From the NCBI RefSeq assembly GCF_016545825.1, contig NC_052622.1:8189001-8253000 (forward strand): a stretch of DNA of 64,000 nucleotides. Direction: 5' to 3'. This document shows positions 1 to 12,812 of the stretch, piece after piece. Source of the DNA: Eucalyptus grandis (Eukaryota > Streptophyta > Magnoliopsida > Myrtales > Myrtaceae). The first letter of the stretch is position 1, and each line of letters starts with the position of its first letter. The translations under genes and the position numbers were made by a program. The notes beneath the pieces were generated by a model that had not been told where the DNA came from, searched no databases, and saw only the letters and a list, made by a program, of their open reading frames with translations.

Positions 1-632
1 AAAATATTGTGAGCTACTAACTATAATAACAAGAGCAGCATGAAGATTAGGTTGTGCACATGCAGATGCAATGTGAGATAGTTGTACATTCATATATTAT
101 ATGTACTTTCAGTATGTTTAACTTGAAGTTGACTTTTTCGAAACACAAATCTGTGCGTTTCTTGGGGGAAGACGAAACCTAGATTTAAAAAAAGGCGAAT
201 TTGGTTTATTGTCGCCAGATTTGTCTAAGTTGGATTTATTTGATCGCTCAAATTTTGGAGAAAAAGACGAAAATTGTTTCTTTTATGTGAGAGATTATGG
301 GCAGTTGGGAATCGTAGTGTGTCGGGATCAACAGGGAATAAATAAAAATGGATAGCTTAATGTAAAAACATATAGTTAGTTGGATCATTAAAAGATGATA
401 TTAGGGACTTTTTGTAGAAGTCTGATAAATTATAGTTGTGGATATATATATATATATAGGATTTAACTCCAAATAACCTCTCAAACTTTGTAGGATCACT
501 GTCATATTGTTTCCAATAGTACTCATCTTCACACTTAAATTAAGATTTGACCTAAAGTTAAAGCATGAAAATGTATAATCATAAGGTAAATAAGGGATAT
601 GGAAAGATTCTTCTTATTTATGGTTCAAAGAG

Positions 633-700
633 CCCCCCTATTCAATCGTTCATGAGACGCGGGTGGCCCCCCTATTCAATCGTTCATGAGACGCGGGTGG
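633..700 (+). repeat. 34-bp tandem duplication in block A
   Basis: A 34-bp unit containing CCTATTCAATCGTTCATGAG occurs twice in a row. Block B has a single copy at the matching place (about 41580-41610), so the duplication arose after A and B separated. Confidence 0.85.
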
Positions 701-767
701 CTGTGGTGCATCAAGCGGGTGCCCAATGTTGAGGACAATAACTGGTAACTGGATCCTGAGGATGAAA

Positions 768-1049
768 ATGAAACTTGTAATGGAAAGCAAGGGTAGGAAA
801 AGCGACTCAAGATCGTGTCAACTAATTGAAGATGAAAGTGAATATTATTGTAATTGTAGGCTTAAAGACCACACTTCAACTGTGGATACCCACTTCAAAG
901 CTTCAACCTTTCATATTGACTTTCTGATTTTCCGATTTCCCTCAAGCCATTCGATTTTCTCATTGCTAGTTGGTGATTTCTTTTCAAAGGTTATATTCTT
1001 CTTTTTTATGTCGTGGGTATCTTCTTACATCAGATTGTGTTGCAATTGA
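768..1049 (+). pseudogene. Short ORF of the tandem unit, fused to an ankyrin exon-1 scrap
   Basis: The reading frame from the unit's ATG begins MKLVMESKGRKSDSRSC and carries a short Cys motif, CNC, about 31 codons in. Just upstream, in frame, lies an NWILRMK peptide identical to one in ankyrin repeat 3 of ANK1 exon 1 (about 12541-12570). The Cys motif with following Gly in sister units recalls the start of a GRF-type zinc finger, but no complete domain follows, so family membership is unproven. Probably a decayed gene fragment spread by duplication rather than an expressed gene. Confidence 0.35.
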
Positions 1050-2409
1050 CTTTTTTTGTTTTTTTTTTTTATGTGGCAAGAAGAACTAGGGCTTTCATCA
1101 CACCAAAACATGCAAATAGCAATTGATAAGTTTCTGCGTATTAGTTTTCAAGATTAGAGCAATTCGTGTGGAGCTAATGCGACCCATTTTTCGCTTTTAG
1201 CCGCAATAGTCCCTCTAGCACCGAACTATAATTTTTATCCTTTAAGTTTTCGTCTTTTCCAGCGCCTTCACTATGTCTGTAGTGTGAAAAAAGGACGAGA
1301 GAGAGAATGGGTGATCAGTTTACAGGAGGGCCATTTTCAGACCTAGAATTGGGAGCTGACCTTGTAACTCCCGATTCCAAAATTTTAGAATCGGGAATCA
1401 GATTGGCCGGTTCTTGAACTGCCAATTATGGTTCCCATCCAATTTTATTCCTGGGTTACCCGTGAACCGATAGAAGCATGTACATCTGACTCAATATTGG
1501 GTTTTAAATTTTTGTCTTTGTAAATATTCATTTAATTGTGTTTTTAGCTTTTATCTTTGTAATAGTAAAATTAGCTTGAAAATGACACTAGAAGTGCCAT
1601 AACTTTTATACAGCACTCTCTTTAGTGTCAAAACTTTTAAAACGATCACTTAAATGTCATTCCAAAAAAAAAAAAAAATTACTTCAATACTATCGCTAAT
1701 TTGAATTCCCGAAAATTTAGACAACGTATAGACAATGTAATCTTTTAATATAAATAGTTTGACATGGCTCACTAGCAAAGTGAACTCAACATTATTTGAC
1801 CTAAATGACATCCTCTAACTCATGTTCACGCCAAATTAACAAATTGCGAACAAGTTGAGTCTCTTCTTCTAACCCTAAACTCTTGTCCAAGGATTTTGGA
1901 GTAAAATTACAATATGAAACTTACATTGGAGAGAAAGAGAAGGAAAAGCAACTCAAGATTGTGTTAACCAATTGAAGATGAAGGTGAATATATATTATTC
2001 TAATTTTGGGCTTAAAAGTCAAAGTATAAACAACACGTCAACTGTCGATATTGACTTTGAAGCTTCAACTTTTCGTACCGACTTTTAGATTTTTCCGCTT
2101 TTTCCTCACGCCATTCGATTTTCTCCTTCCTAGTTGGTGAATTCTTTTGAAAAGTTATGTTCTCTTCAATTTTGTGGGTATCTTCTTAGTTGGTGATCTT
2201 AATCATTAGATTGTGTTGCAATTGACTCTTTTATGTGGGAAGAAGAGAACTGAGGTTTTCATGACAACAAAACCTGCAAATAGCAATTCAAAAATTTTTG
2301 TGTATTAATTTTCAGGATTAGAGTAATTCGTGAGGAGCTAATGCGACCCATTTTGTGCTTTTAGCTGTGATAGCCCCTCTAGCACCAAGCCATAATTTTA
2401 TCACTCTAA

Positions 2410-3593
2410 TAGAGGTGGCAAAATGGGTCATGGACCCATTTTGCACCCATATTTTTCACAAATGAGTCGAATGTGGGTTATGAAGTTGTAATGGGCCATA
2501 ACCCACATTCGACCCATTTTAAATTCAGTTTTATGTGGGTCGAAAATGGGTCACACGTTCGACCCATTTTCGACCCATTTTTAAAACCTAAAAACATGAA
2601 CTTCCTTTCTCTTTTCTTTTCTTTTCTTTTTTTCTTTTTTCTTTCTTTTTCTTCCTTCCTTACTAGCAACCGCTAGGCGACGGCCGGCCGCCAACCGGCA
2701 ATAGCCCGGGCGAGGCTCGAGCTCGCTAGCAGGTCACCAACGACTAGCGAGGCTTGAGCCTCGCCGGATCGGCGAGACTCAAGCTTGTCAACAGGCGACG
2801 AGGCTCGAGCCTCGCCGGATCTAGTGAGGCTTGAGCTCGCCGATGTTGGGCGGGCCTCGGCCCACCCACCAGTTGGCAAGATCGAGCCTCACCCGACGAC
2901 GACGAGCTCGAGTCTCGCCAGATTCGGCGAGGCCAAGCCTCGCCGACGACGGGCGAGGCTCGAGCTTGCCGGTGTCGGGCGGGGCCTCGACCCCGCAGAT
3001 CGGCGAGATCGAGCCTCCCGTCATTTGGCGAACTTGAGTCTCATCGATTCGGTGAGATCGAGTCCCACCCGACACCGGCGAGCCGGATCTTGCTTGTTGT
3101 TGATTTGCCGATCAAGAAGAAGAAAAAAAGAAAAGAGAAAAGAGAAAAGAAAAAGTAATTATTAAAAATTAAAATTATATTTTTAATAATTAAAAATTAT
3201 ATTTTTAATAATTAAAATTTATATTTAAAAAAATTAAAAATTCAATTTTTCAAAAATTATTTTAAAAATAATTATAATTCTTTTATTAAATTTGTCTAAC
3301 TTTTTATAAATATTTCAATTTATAGGTTTTTTTTAACTTTTTCTTTATTTTATTTAATATTTTTAATTTAATTTAAAGTTTTAATTCAATTAGCATATAA
3401 AAGAAGTGAGTTTTCCTAGAATATCAATAGATTTTAGCAATACGGGTCAGGTCGGATATGGGTCAGATCGGTATGAATCATTAGATTTACACTACAAGAA
3501 TATAAGTTAAAACGGGTTAAATGGGTCAAATACGGGTCAAACCATTTTCGACTGGACCCATACCCGACCCGACCCACCCATTTGCCACCCCTA
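2410..3593. mobile_element. Non-autonomous hAT-like element in block A
   Basis: The element starts TAGAGGTGGCAAAATGGGT and ends ACCCATTTGCCACCCCTA, a good terminal inverted repeat. It is flanked by near-perfect 8-bp duplications (CACTCTAA at 2402-2409, CCCTCTAA at 3594-3601). The matching place in block B near 43300 has the uninterrupted site CCCTTTAA, so the empty site is visible in this window. Subterminal copies of a GGGTCGAA-like motif are typical of hAT elements. Inside, a CT-rich tract leads into a GC-rich core (about 2680-3100) built of GCGAGGCTCGAG-type repeats, followed by a GA-rich tract and AT-rich DNA. No transposase is encoded. Confidence 0.85.
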
Positions 3594-4254
3594 CCCTCTA
3601 AGCTCTTGCCTTGTCCCTCGCCTTCACTATTTTTGCAATGTGAAATAAGGATGAAAGAGGGGGAGGGAAGGAGGGAGGAAGGGTAAGGGTGATCGGTTCT
3701 CAAGTGGGCTAGTTCTTGATTTAGAATCAGGAACTAACCCTTTAATTCTCGGATCCAAAATTTTAGAATTGAGAATCAGATTAGCCTATTCCAACCTGAT
3801 TTCTAAGTTACCTATGAATTGATAGAAGCATATAGATCTACTCAATATTGATTTTTTTTTTTTTTAATTTTGGTCTTTATAAATATTCATTTACCTGTGT
3901 TTTTAGCTTATATCTCTATAGTAGAGTAATTAGTGTAAAAAGGACAGGAGAAGTACCATAATTTTCATACAACATGTTCTTTAATGCCAAAAGTTTTCGA
4001 GCAACCATTTATATGTGAAAAAAATTACTTCAATACCATCGCCGATTTGAATTGTTGAAAATTTAGATGAGGTAATTTTTTTTTTTAAATATAAATAGTT
4101 TGATGTGGCTCACTAGTAAAGTGAACTCAATATTATTTGACCTAAATGACGTCGTCTAACTCATGTTTACCTCAAATTGACAAATTGGGAATGCTCTAAG
4201 TCTCTTCTTCTTACCCTAAACTCGTATCCAAGGAATTAGGAGCAAAATTACCAT

Positions 4255-4545
4255 ATGAAACTTGCTATGGAGAACAAGAGTAGGAAAAGTGACTCAAGAT
4301 CATGTCAATCAATTGATGATGAAGGTGAATATTATTGCAATTGTGGGCATAAAAGTGAAAGCATAGAGAACACTTCAACTGTGGATACCCAAAGCTTTAA
4401 CCTTTCACACCCACTTTCAGATTTTTTCGCTTTTTCCTCTAACCATTTGCTTTTCTCATTGCTAGCTGGTGTTTTCTTTCGAAAAGTCATATTATTTTTT
4501 CCAAAATTTTGGGCATCTTCTTTGTCCGTGATGCTCAATTGTTAG
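4255..4545 (+). other. Best preserved tandem-unit ORF (96 codons), unknown
   Basis: An open frame begins MKLAMENKSRKSDSRSC, followed by an acidic stretch and a YYCNCGHK motif. The same start is seen at 768, 41672 and 43934. Frames at 1914 and 44876 are broken by a stop or a one-base deletion. The C-terminal half is hydrophobic and low in recognisable motifs. C-N-C-G could be the first ligands of a GRF-type zinc finger, but later ligands are missing. I do not recognise the protein. Repetition of the frame may only reflect recent duplication. Confidence 0.3.
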
Positions 4546-4876
4546 ATTGTGTTGCAATTGATTCTTTTATGCGGGAACAAGAGAACTAGGGTTTTCATGA
4601 CAATAAAACCTGCAAATAGCAATACATAAGTTTCTGTGAATTAGGTTTCAGGATTAGACCTGTTCGTGTGGAGCTAATGCGAACCATTTTATGCTTTTAG
4701 CCACGATAGTTCCTCTAGCACCAAATCATAATTTTTTTCCCGCTAAACTCTCGACTTTTCCCACACCTACATTATGTCTGCAGTGTGAAAAAAAAAAGGA
4801 AGAGAGAGAGATCTTTATTTATAAGTGGTGTTGTTTTGTCAAGAAGAGCCAAACCATTGCCACGTTGAACTGCTCC

Positions 4877-5117
<241 letters not shown>

Positions 5118-5425
5118 ATAAGAAAAGCTACGTGAGAATAAAAATTTTATTAAAAAGTCACTTGGGATGAATTGCTGGAATTTATCGCTGTAGGCAAATG
5201 ATTATTTTGCTCTATCGATGCGGCACTCAAGTGATCGCTTGAAAAGTTTTGGCACGAAGAGTATTATACAAAAGTTATGATACTTCTAGTGACATTTTCA
5301 TTAGAAATTAAAACTTATTTAGAGTTGTATTGAGTTGATTTTCATGTTTGTTTTCCTAATTTACAAACTTAATGAACAAAGTAAGAAACACAACAGCTTG
5401 AAAGGTTTATCTATCTAAATAAGAA

Positions 5426-6589
5426 CAAGATTTAGATTATAAGTGCATATTTCTATATATAAATTTTTATCTTTCTAGTTGTCCTTATGAAAACACTTAT
5501 ATTTAAAATAGTAGGAATATCAACCCGATACAACCGTAGATGAGATAACTACTTTTACTATTACAAAATCATGAGCTAATTTACACGTAAATAGAATTAT
5601 TGTAACAAAGATTGATTTGATTTTGCTATGAAAAATTGAGGAGTTATAGTAAACAAATTCAAAGTTTAGGAACTACATTAGATATTTAGAAATAGTTCAA
5701 GTACCACATTAAATGAATTGAATTTTCAATAATAACATTGAACATAGGGCCAAAATATGGGAACTATAAGTATCAGTTTCCTAAACTGAACTACGGAATA
5801 ATTCATCCATAGCTACTAAACTTTAGTATGTGATAGTACTAGAAATGAAGGATGATACTTTACATAATTACCAAAGCTTGCTGCATAAGGCCTATATAAA
5901 TATCTGGGACGTGATTCCATTTTGCTTATTAGCATATAAGCTAAGCAAAGAATAGATTCAGTCAAGAGGGACTCAACGCTAATAGGAAAAATGTGCGAGA
6001 ATTTATTCACCACGAAGTTGAGCCCTTTAACGTGTTATAAAATGGCAACCGCGAGGGACGCCCAACTCGTGGCTTTGGTTCATCTTTCGTTGTATAAACA
6101 AGTTGGGTAGGGAGTTGCGATTAACGAACGCTCGACCGCTGTCGACATTGCCTTTGGATCATTGAAGAAGCAAGTTTTCGTATTGAAAGGTAATGTATTT
6201 TTTTGTTATTTAATGATTGATATTTTCTTTCCTCTTTCATTTGCTATTGGCTAATATTTCCTTTGCTAATGTCAATCGTCTTCAATCTTGACGCTGGATC
6301 ACACTCTTTTCATTATACTCTTTCTCAACAGGTTTTGTTTCCTACTGCATTAGGACTACCGCTCTTTCTCTAGGCAGCCCAAAGTCTGCTTTCTTTTAAT
6401 TTGCACTTTGCACGACATCGCCCGCGAGCGGCATATATCCATTGCACTTTTTGAGGGCGAACCTCTAATTTACTCTATGATTCTTTTTTCTTTTTTGAGG
6501 ATTTTTTGTTTGAGCACTCGGTCTTTTGCTGGTCTCTTTTTGAAGAGTAGTTACCTTGGGCCGAACCACCATGCAAATCTATGGCGTCT
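5426..6589. other. AT-rich stretch without a recognised gene
   Basis: No convincing coding region. A TATATAAAT box lies near 5893. Around 6060-6190 the composition is more gene-like and ends in AAAG followed by GTAATG, a possible splice donor, so a relic first exon is conceivable. Nothing else supports it. Confidence 0.3.
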
Positions 6590-6928
6590 TATTAATTTCG
6601 GGAAAATTATCCAAAAAGTCTTAAACCGATTGCATTTTTACCAATTAACTTCTAAATGTTTTAATTTTGTCAATTCAGTCCTAAACCTTTTAATTTCTTG
6701 CCAATTGAATCCATCCAGTCAATTTAGGCATGAAAATGCTTATGTGGACACCGGCATAGCACTATTGGTGCCGACATAGATAATTTTTAATAATAGTTTA
6801 ATTTTTTTATTAATTTTCAACATCTTTTTCTTTTTCTTTTTCATTTCATTTCTTTCTTTTCTTTTTGGCCACCTTCTTTTACTTTTCTAGTGGCCGGCCG
6901 GCCGGCCTCGCATAGACTGTGCAAGGGC

Positions 6929-8346
6929 CTAAGTAGCACCGACACGCGACACGTCATTTCTCAAAAATAAAAGAATTCGACATATCGTATATTAAATGAA
7001 TATTTTTATTTTTAATTAATTTGATTCAAATTCATAAATAAATAAATAATAAAAAGAGTCTACAGTGAATTTACACTAATAATATTAATAAATCTATTCA
7101 TAGGAAATTCAAAAGACATATTCATAGTTAATGCGTATCGATGTTTGGGAATACATTTTAACTTTAACAAAAGTTGTTGATGAAATTAATGACTAACATG
7201 AAATTAGAATTTACTTATTTAAATAAATCTATGATCTTCTACAATGAACAAAATTATCATTATTTAACATGCAGTGCTTTTGTTTTCCAAAATCACTTTT
7301 TAGCCTCACTTATTTATTATTTCTGATAAAAATAAAGAAAAATACAAAAAAATCACTCGCTCGTTTCCTAGAAGATGCCTACATTTTCTTTTATTTAGTT
7401 TTGCCCTTTTCCTCTCTTTCTCTCTCTCTCTTCATACTTTATATATATATATATATTGCCTAGATATTGAATCGCAAGTTCAGAGAAGTACAAAAAAGGG
7501 CCGTTGGAAAGGAATTTTTCAAAATAGTATGAATGTGATGAATTTCCCTCGTTTTTTCCCCCAAAATTTATTTTCCTAGTTTCTTTCCCTTAACCCCTGT
7601 CAAGCCAGCCACTGCCCCTGAAAAAAATAAAAACTTCTTACCGTCATTTCTTCCCCCCCCAAAATTTATTTCCCTTGTTTCTTTCCCCCAAACCCCCACC
7701 CTTATTAGGTTGCCATTGCCTTTCTTGAAAATTGTATGCCCAATCCCATCAAAATCCCTATTTTTAATTTGTTTTCTACTCTTCTTTCTAAAGCCAAAAC
7801 TAAAAGAGGAAGAAACTCTAAAACCTAGGCACCGCCGCCTCCTCCTCCTCCTCCTCACACGACCCTCTTCCCGCCGATCTCGCTCTCTCTTGGCGCCCGC
7901 AATCGCTCGCCTCCGGTCCCTCCCCCTTTGTAGCTATAGCCCGCCTTCGGCCCTCCATCACAGGATCGTAGTCACGACTCTCTAGGTTCTTGCGGTCTCT
8001 ACTCCTACTGTAGCCTTCCCCTTGCAGTTGTGGCCTAGCCATCGCTTGCGGCCTCGTCATCACTTGCAGCCTCGCTATCCCTCACAGCCTCACCTTTGCT
8101 CCTTGGGCCTCACCTCCACCCTCCATCATTTCTTCAATGATTCTCTATTCCTTCGCACTTGCAGACCCACCCAGAAACCGACCATGCCTCTTGCAGTTCC
8201 AAACACGTGTGTTGGAACGTGTCGAAAAGAGTTGACCACATCTCAGAAAATCTGACACGCGTTGACCACGTGTCTGAGCATGCCAAACACGTCAACACTT
8301 GTTGAACACGACACAGAAGCTCATCCAACGTGCCCATACTTCATAG
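6929..8346. mobile_element. hAT-like element nested in M1
   Basis: Perfect 8-bp duplications GCAAGGGC flank the element (6921-6928 and 8347-8354). Its ends are CTAAGTAGCACCGACACG and, in reverse complement, CTATGAAGTATGGGCACG, an imperfect terminal inverted repeat. CACGTGTC-type subterminal repeats are dense near the right end (about 8200-8300). The interior at 7540-8010 has a duplicated CCCCCAAAATTTATTT segment and a CTC-rich, 5'-UTR-like stretch that may be captured host sequence. No transposase frame was seen. Confidence 0.7.
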
Positions 8347-8545
8347 GCAAGGGCTACCCTTGCCCAAGCGAGGGTGGCCTCATCGTGCGTTGGCCGGGCG
8401 AGGGAAGCCCTCACCAAGGCTTGCCCAGAGCAAATCAGGTGAGGCCTCGCCTAGGTGAGTATCAGCCTCGCCTAGACTAGATCTAGCAAGGCTGACCTTG
8501 CCCCAAGCCAAGGCGGCCTTGTCGGGCATCGGTCGGGTGAGGGTC

Positions 8546-11403
8546 TGTTGACACCTAAATTTTGACGATTTAATTTATTTATTTATTGCATATGAAATTA
8601 TGGTTTAATTTTATTAATTGCATAGCATATAGATATAGGTTGCATTTATTTTTGTTATTTGCATTTTATTGGACGGAAGGCGGATGGTTTCAAATTAGTT
8701 GGACTAAGCCCATGAAACGAGCAAGTCGGCCCAAGCCCATATTTTTAATGATCAAAAATTATCTCGTGGGAAAATTAATTTTGAAATTTCAATCGGGATA
8801 TGAATTCTTTTAGATATGGCAGATAGGTAAAAAAATATTGCGATTTGGCTTTGAAAGATTTGGATTTAGAGAAAATTTTTATCTTAATCTCGAATCCTTA
8901 TCAATAAGGGATGAATTTTGTGAAAAATATTGCGGATGTTGATTCGAGGAATAATTTGAAAATCCAATTCCTTCCCTATAAAAGGCCATCCGCGTATGAG
9001 CGCAAGGGGGGAAGAGCTTCTTTGGAAAAAATTCAGAAATAAGTGAAGAGAAAGGTCAAGAGAGGTTTTGGCTTCTGCGAGAAAAAGAAAAAAAGAAAAG
9101 TCAGAACGTGAGAGAGAGAAAGAGAGAGGAAAAAGGTAAAAGGCAAAAGGTGATTTGACCCCTACTATTCATCATCTTCCTCAAGTCCGCTGCCCCTCCT
9201 CTGCAACTTCCATCCGCAGGGCTTCCACAGCCGTGCGTCCGCACCGCCACTGGTTCGCTCGCCTCACCGCCGCCCAGCCGCGCTGCTCGCGCCAAACCGA
9301 CGCTCCGCTGTTGCTGTATCTTCGCCGGCCACCTCTGTCCGTGAGCACCCGCGAGCCCCCTCGCGAGCCCAGTGCCCGAGCTCCGCCCCTGATCTGACCA
9401 CGATCAGCTCCGCCCGAGCGACAACGCCGTTGCAGCCCTAGCCGATCTCGCCCACGAGTTGCTGGTTCAAGACGCCGGAGTGTCCCCTGAGTCCTCCGCC
9501 CGAGCGCTCTTGCTCCACGAGTTTTTGCTGTTGCTGCTCCCGTGCCGTCCCCGTCCTGCCTGACACGCGACTAACCGTGCTTTCCCTTCGCCGGAGCTGC
9601 CCTGCCGGACCGACGCCAGTTGCCGTGCCGATTAACCCGCTGCCTTGGAGACTCACGGTTACAAGCAGGAAAAGGAAAAACAAAAAGGAAAAAAAGGAAA
9701 TCCAATTAGGTAGATTAGTTTATTATTATTAGTATTATTATTATTCTTGTTTATTTATTGTGCTTTATTTGATAGCTTTTCTTTAATTCATTTACATTGT
9801 AATATCGGATATCGATGCTTATTTCAAAATATCTTACAGGCATTATCCATAAGGGTGTTCCCTAAGATTATTGTAATTATTAATTTGACCCGTAAGATAT
9901 CGGGTCATTTTTTTAATTATATTAATTCTTGGGACTTTGGTTGATAGCATATTAATTGTTGAATTAATATAACTATTAATTTGATCCGTAAGAATTCGGA
10001 TTAGATTTTTAGTTATTTTGATCTTCTTGTCGTGACATTCAGGATTATAGTAATCGTTAATTTGACCTGTGAGATAACAGGTTATTTTTTCGATCATTGT
10101 AATTCTTTATTTGATTTGATGCCTTGATTAGTTTAGATTTGATTTTTAGTTGGTAATCGCATTGTCTTAAAAAGCCACTAAAAAATCTAAAAAATATTTG
10201 AATTAGGATTCAGTTTGTTTTGGAATATTTTTTGTTATCTGGCATATCTAGGATAGGGATTTCAGTTTGGAAAATATAAAAAAACCAAAAAAAAACTAAA
10301 AAAATGCATTCATTTAGGATTTTTAGTTTCTGTTTAATTTAAGTTGCATTTTTAATTACATGGCAATTTTAAATTTCGAATTTTTAATAAAAGATAAAAA
10401 AAAAACTATCATGCATATATCATGTTGAATTAGGGCATCCCCCGCACGTCATTGCATATTAGATAGATTGCATGTTAGATTAAGATAATGTCTTAGTTTA
10501 AATTAGGATTTAATGTGACTTAATCCTTAGTTTAAATTATATAGAATTTTAATCTAGCTAAATCATTTTCGCATAGAAATATCAAATGCACGTCATTTAG
10601 TTTTTATTAGGTTCATTTAATTAGAACTTCCTCGTTATTAGACTAAGTCATTTAATAAATGTCGCATGACATATAACCTGCATACTAAATTGCATGTTGC
10701 GTGTCATTTTAGTTTAAATAATTTTGTATGTCATTGCATCGCATTGCATGTCATTAAAATTAGGTCATTTAGATTGCATTTAATTATTGCATTTCTTCAT
10801 GTCACATAGTTTAGGTTATGCTGCCATGTCATATTAGATTATTAGCATGCATCTCATGATTTTCATTAAATAAAGTGAAAACAAAAAAAAAATTTGAAAT
10901 TGCGTGTTAATTAGAAATCATATCTAGGATTGCTGATGTGAATTCTGATTTAACACCGCAGATGCTTTCGTTGCTTTGAGGTAAGTTCTGCAATATTTAA
11001 TTGCTTTCTTGAATATTAAATTGGTGGTATGCGCACATGTATGATCACTTCACATGTTAGGAAGTTAAATTAAAATCAATTCAATTGCTAAACATTTTTT
11101 GAAAAAATGAAATAAAAAGGTTCCGAAAGGGCACTAGGATAGTCTAGTGTAACCAAGTCCTCGTACCCTTAATCTCTGGTTCGTAGGAGTAAAGTAATTC
11201 TCCCATTATTTTACTTAGGTGTCTAATCAACCTACCATAAAATAGATTAGTGGCGACTCCTAATTAAAAAATTGCATGTTAAGAACTTGAACCGAAAGTC
11301 GCGAATTGGTATGGGCTTGGGAGAGCCCGAGTTAAGTCTAGGCTTATCAATCCATTAGCCAAACCATAGGTGGTCCAAACCCCTAAAAATTTTGGTCGCG
11401 ACA
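8546..11403 (+). mobile_element. Solo LTR, about 2.86 kb
   Basis: The unit starts TGTTGACACCTAAATTTTG and ends GGTCGCGACA (TG...CA), with perfect 5-bp duplications GGGTC on both sides (8541-8545, 11404-11408). A close relative lies inverted at 49320-52245. No internal domain or second LTR is attached, so this is a solo LTR left by recombination. A TATA box at 8977 marks the U3/R region. The GC-rich stretch 9150-9650 has chance open frames but no known domain. LTR length favours a Gypsy-type parent, but this is not proven. Confidence 0.88.
8977..8985 (+). promoter_or_regulatory. TATA box of the solo LTR
   Basis: TATAAAAGG sits in a CCCTATAAAAGGCC context. The inverted relative has the same box at 51805-51813, which supports a conserved LTR promoter. 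Confidence 0.7.
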
Positions 11404-12070
11404 GGGTCGGTAAGCCAACCTTCGTCGAGCCGTGCCTAGGTGAGGGCTCCCCTCGCTTGGGCTTGCCCTTACCCAATCGAGCCTCCCTTGTGGCAGGCAA
11501 GGCCAACTAGCCGGCCATGGCTAATGGCCGGTGGCCGGTGGCCGGCCACTAGAAAAGGAAAATAAGAAAGCCAAAAAAGAAAAGAAAGAAAAGAATAAAA
11601 GAATAAAAATTCAAAAAATAATAAAATATTATTAAGAATTATTCACATCAGCGTTAGCGGTTCTACATGGCATTGTCGATGTCCAAGTCAGCATATTCTA
11701 GCCAAAAATAGCTAGACGAACTCAATTGGCAAGAAATGAAAATGTTAAAGACTGAATTGACAAAGTTAAAATATTTAGAACTAAATTGGCAAATGTATAA
11801 TAGATTTATGATTTTTTGGACAATTTTCTCTATTAATTTCTTGGACCTAAATTATCATAATGAATCATTTGAAGTTATTCGCGCTTCTTGATCTTGTGAA
11901 ACAACTTTTAAACTAGAAATTTTACGTTTGGATCCATATAAGATTTAGCAGGACTATAATACTAATATAAAAATACAAATGCGTTACTTCATATTTAAAT
12001 TAATATATTATCTCCTTACACAACCCTTGTAACCTTGCAATAACTACATTACTTGCAAAGCTTAGGCTCG

Positions 12071-12812
12071 ATGGACGTAAAGGTATCTATAGGAGACGAG
12101 GTTGTCATGAACACCTCGATCGAGGTGGCGGTCCAGAAGGATGAAGGAGGAGCTTCCCTGAATAATGCATCGGCGACCACGCGAACTGCGGAGCAACAAG
12201 ATCCAGCAAAAGTGTATGCAGCTGCTAAAAATCTAGCCGATGTCATCAAAGGCGCCAATGTCGAGGATATCATTTCCGCGATCGAAACGCTTGCCTGTCA
12301 AGCTGATTCGTCTGCCGTTTTCAATTTCCGGAGGCTGTCGAGGGGTTCGCTACTCCACATTGCAGCAGCCACCGGCAAGAGCAACATCCTGAGGCTCCTG
12401 CTTGATCGTGTCGATGCCTACCTCATAGCCGCCCCAGATGATTGGGGGAATACCCCTCTCCACATCGCCACTAAGGCCAAGGCATCTGGAGTCGTCGCTA
12501 TGCTGATTCGCCATGCAAGAGACCTCCCCGACGTGGATGACAAGAACTGGATCCTGAGGATGAAGAACAATCATGGAAACACCGCTTTGCACGAGGCCGT
12601 GCTTACATGTGACGTTGACTTGGTGAGCCATCTGTTGAACGAAAATTCGGAGCTCGTGTACTTGGCGAACGCGGATCAGAAATCTCCCCTGTACCTGGCC
12701 ATTGACACCTGCGACCCCAAGATATTTCAGGTTTTATTTTCGCCCTCGCTTGACCCATCAAGAATAGAAGGCTTGCCGCCCGTTCGTGGTGCTGTTGCAC
12801 GTAAACAATATG
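12071..12812 (+). CDS. ANK1 exon 1: N-terminus and ankyrin repeats
   Basis: The start is the first ATG of the frame (MDVKVSIGDEVVMNTS). A polar N-terminus of about 90 residues precedes repeats with the hallmark motifs LLHIAAATGKSNILRLLL, GNTPLHIATKAKASGVVAML and GNTALHEAVLTCDVDLVSHLL, and a last degenerate repeat with SPLYLAID. The exon closes at CAATATG before GTACGT (12813), leaving the frame one base into a codon. That matches the start of the ANK2 exon at 33669 (AT GTG GTC). Continuing without splicing meets a stop at 12860-12862. The exon itself is intact and probably once began a protein of about 680 residues. Confidence 0.85.

Larger units (their letters stand above)
6600..11830. mobile_element. 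Mutator-like element M1 with two nested insertions
   Basis: The left end begins GGGAAAATTATCCAAAAAGTC. The right end, read in reverse complement, begins GAGAAAATTGTCCAAAAAATC, and the similarity continues for about 200 bases. Perfect 10-bp duplications TATTAATTTC flank it (6590-6599 and 11831-11840). Removing the nested hAT-like element and solo LTR leaves only about 0.94 kb, so M1 itself is a small non-autonomous MULE. Its core carries GGCCGGCCGGCCGG and GAGGCCTCGCCTAGG motifs between a CT-rich and a GA-rich tract. Confidence 0.85.
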
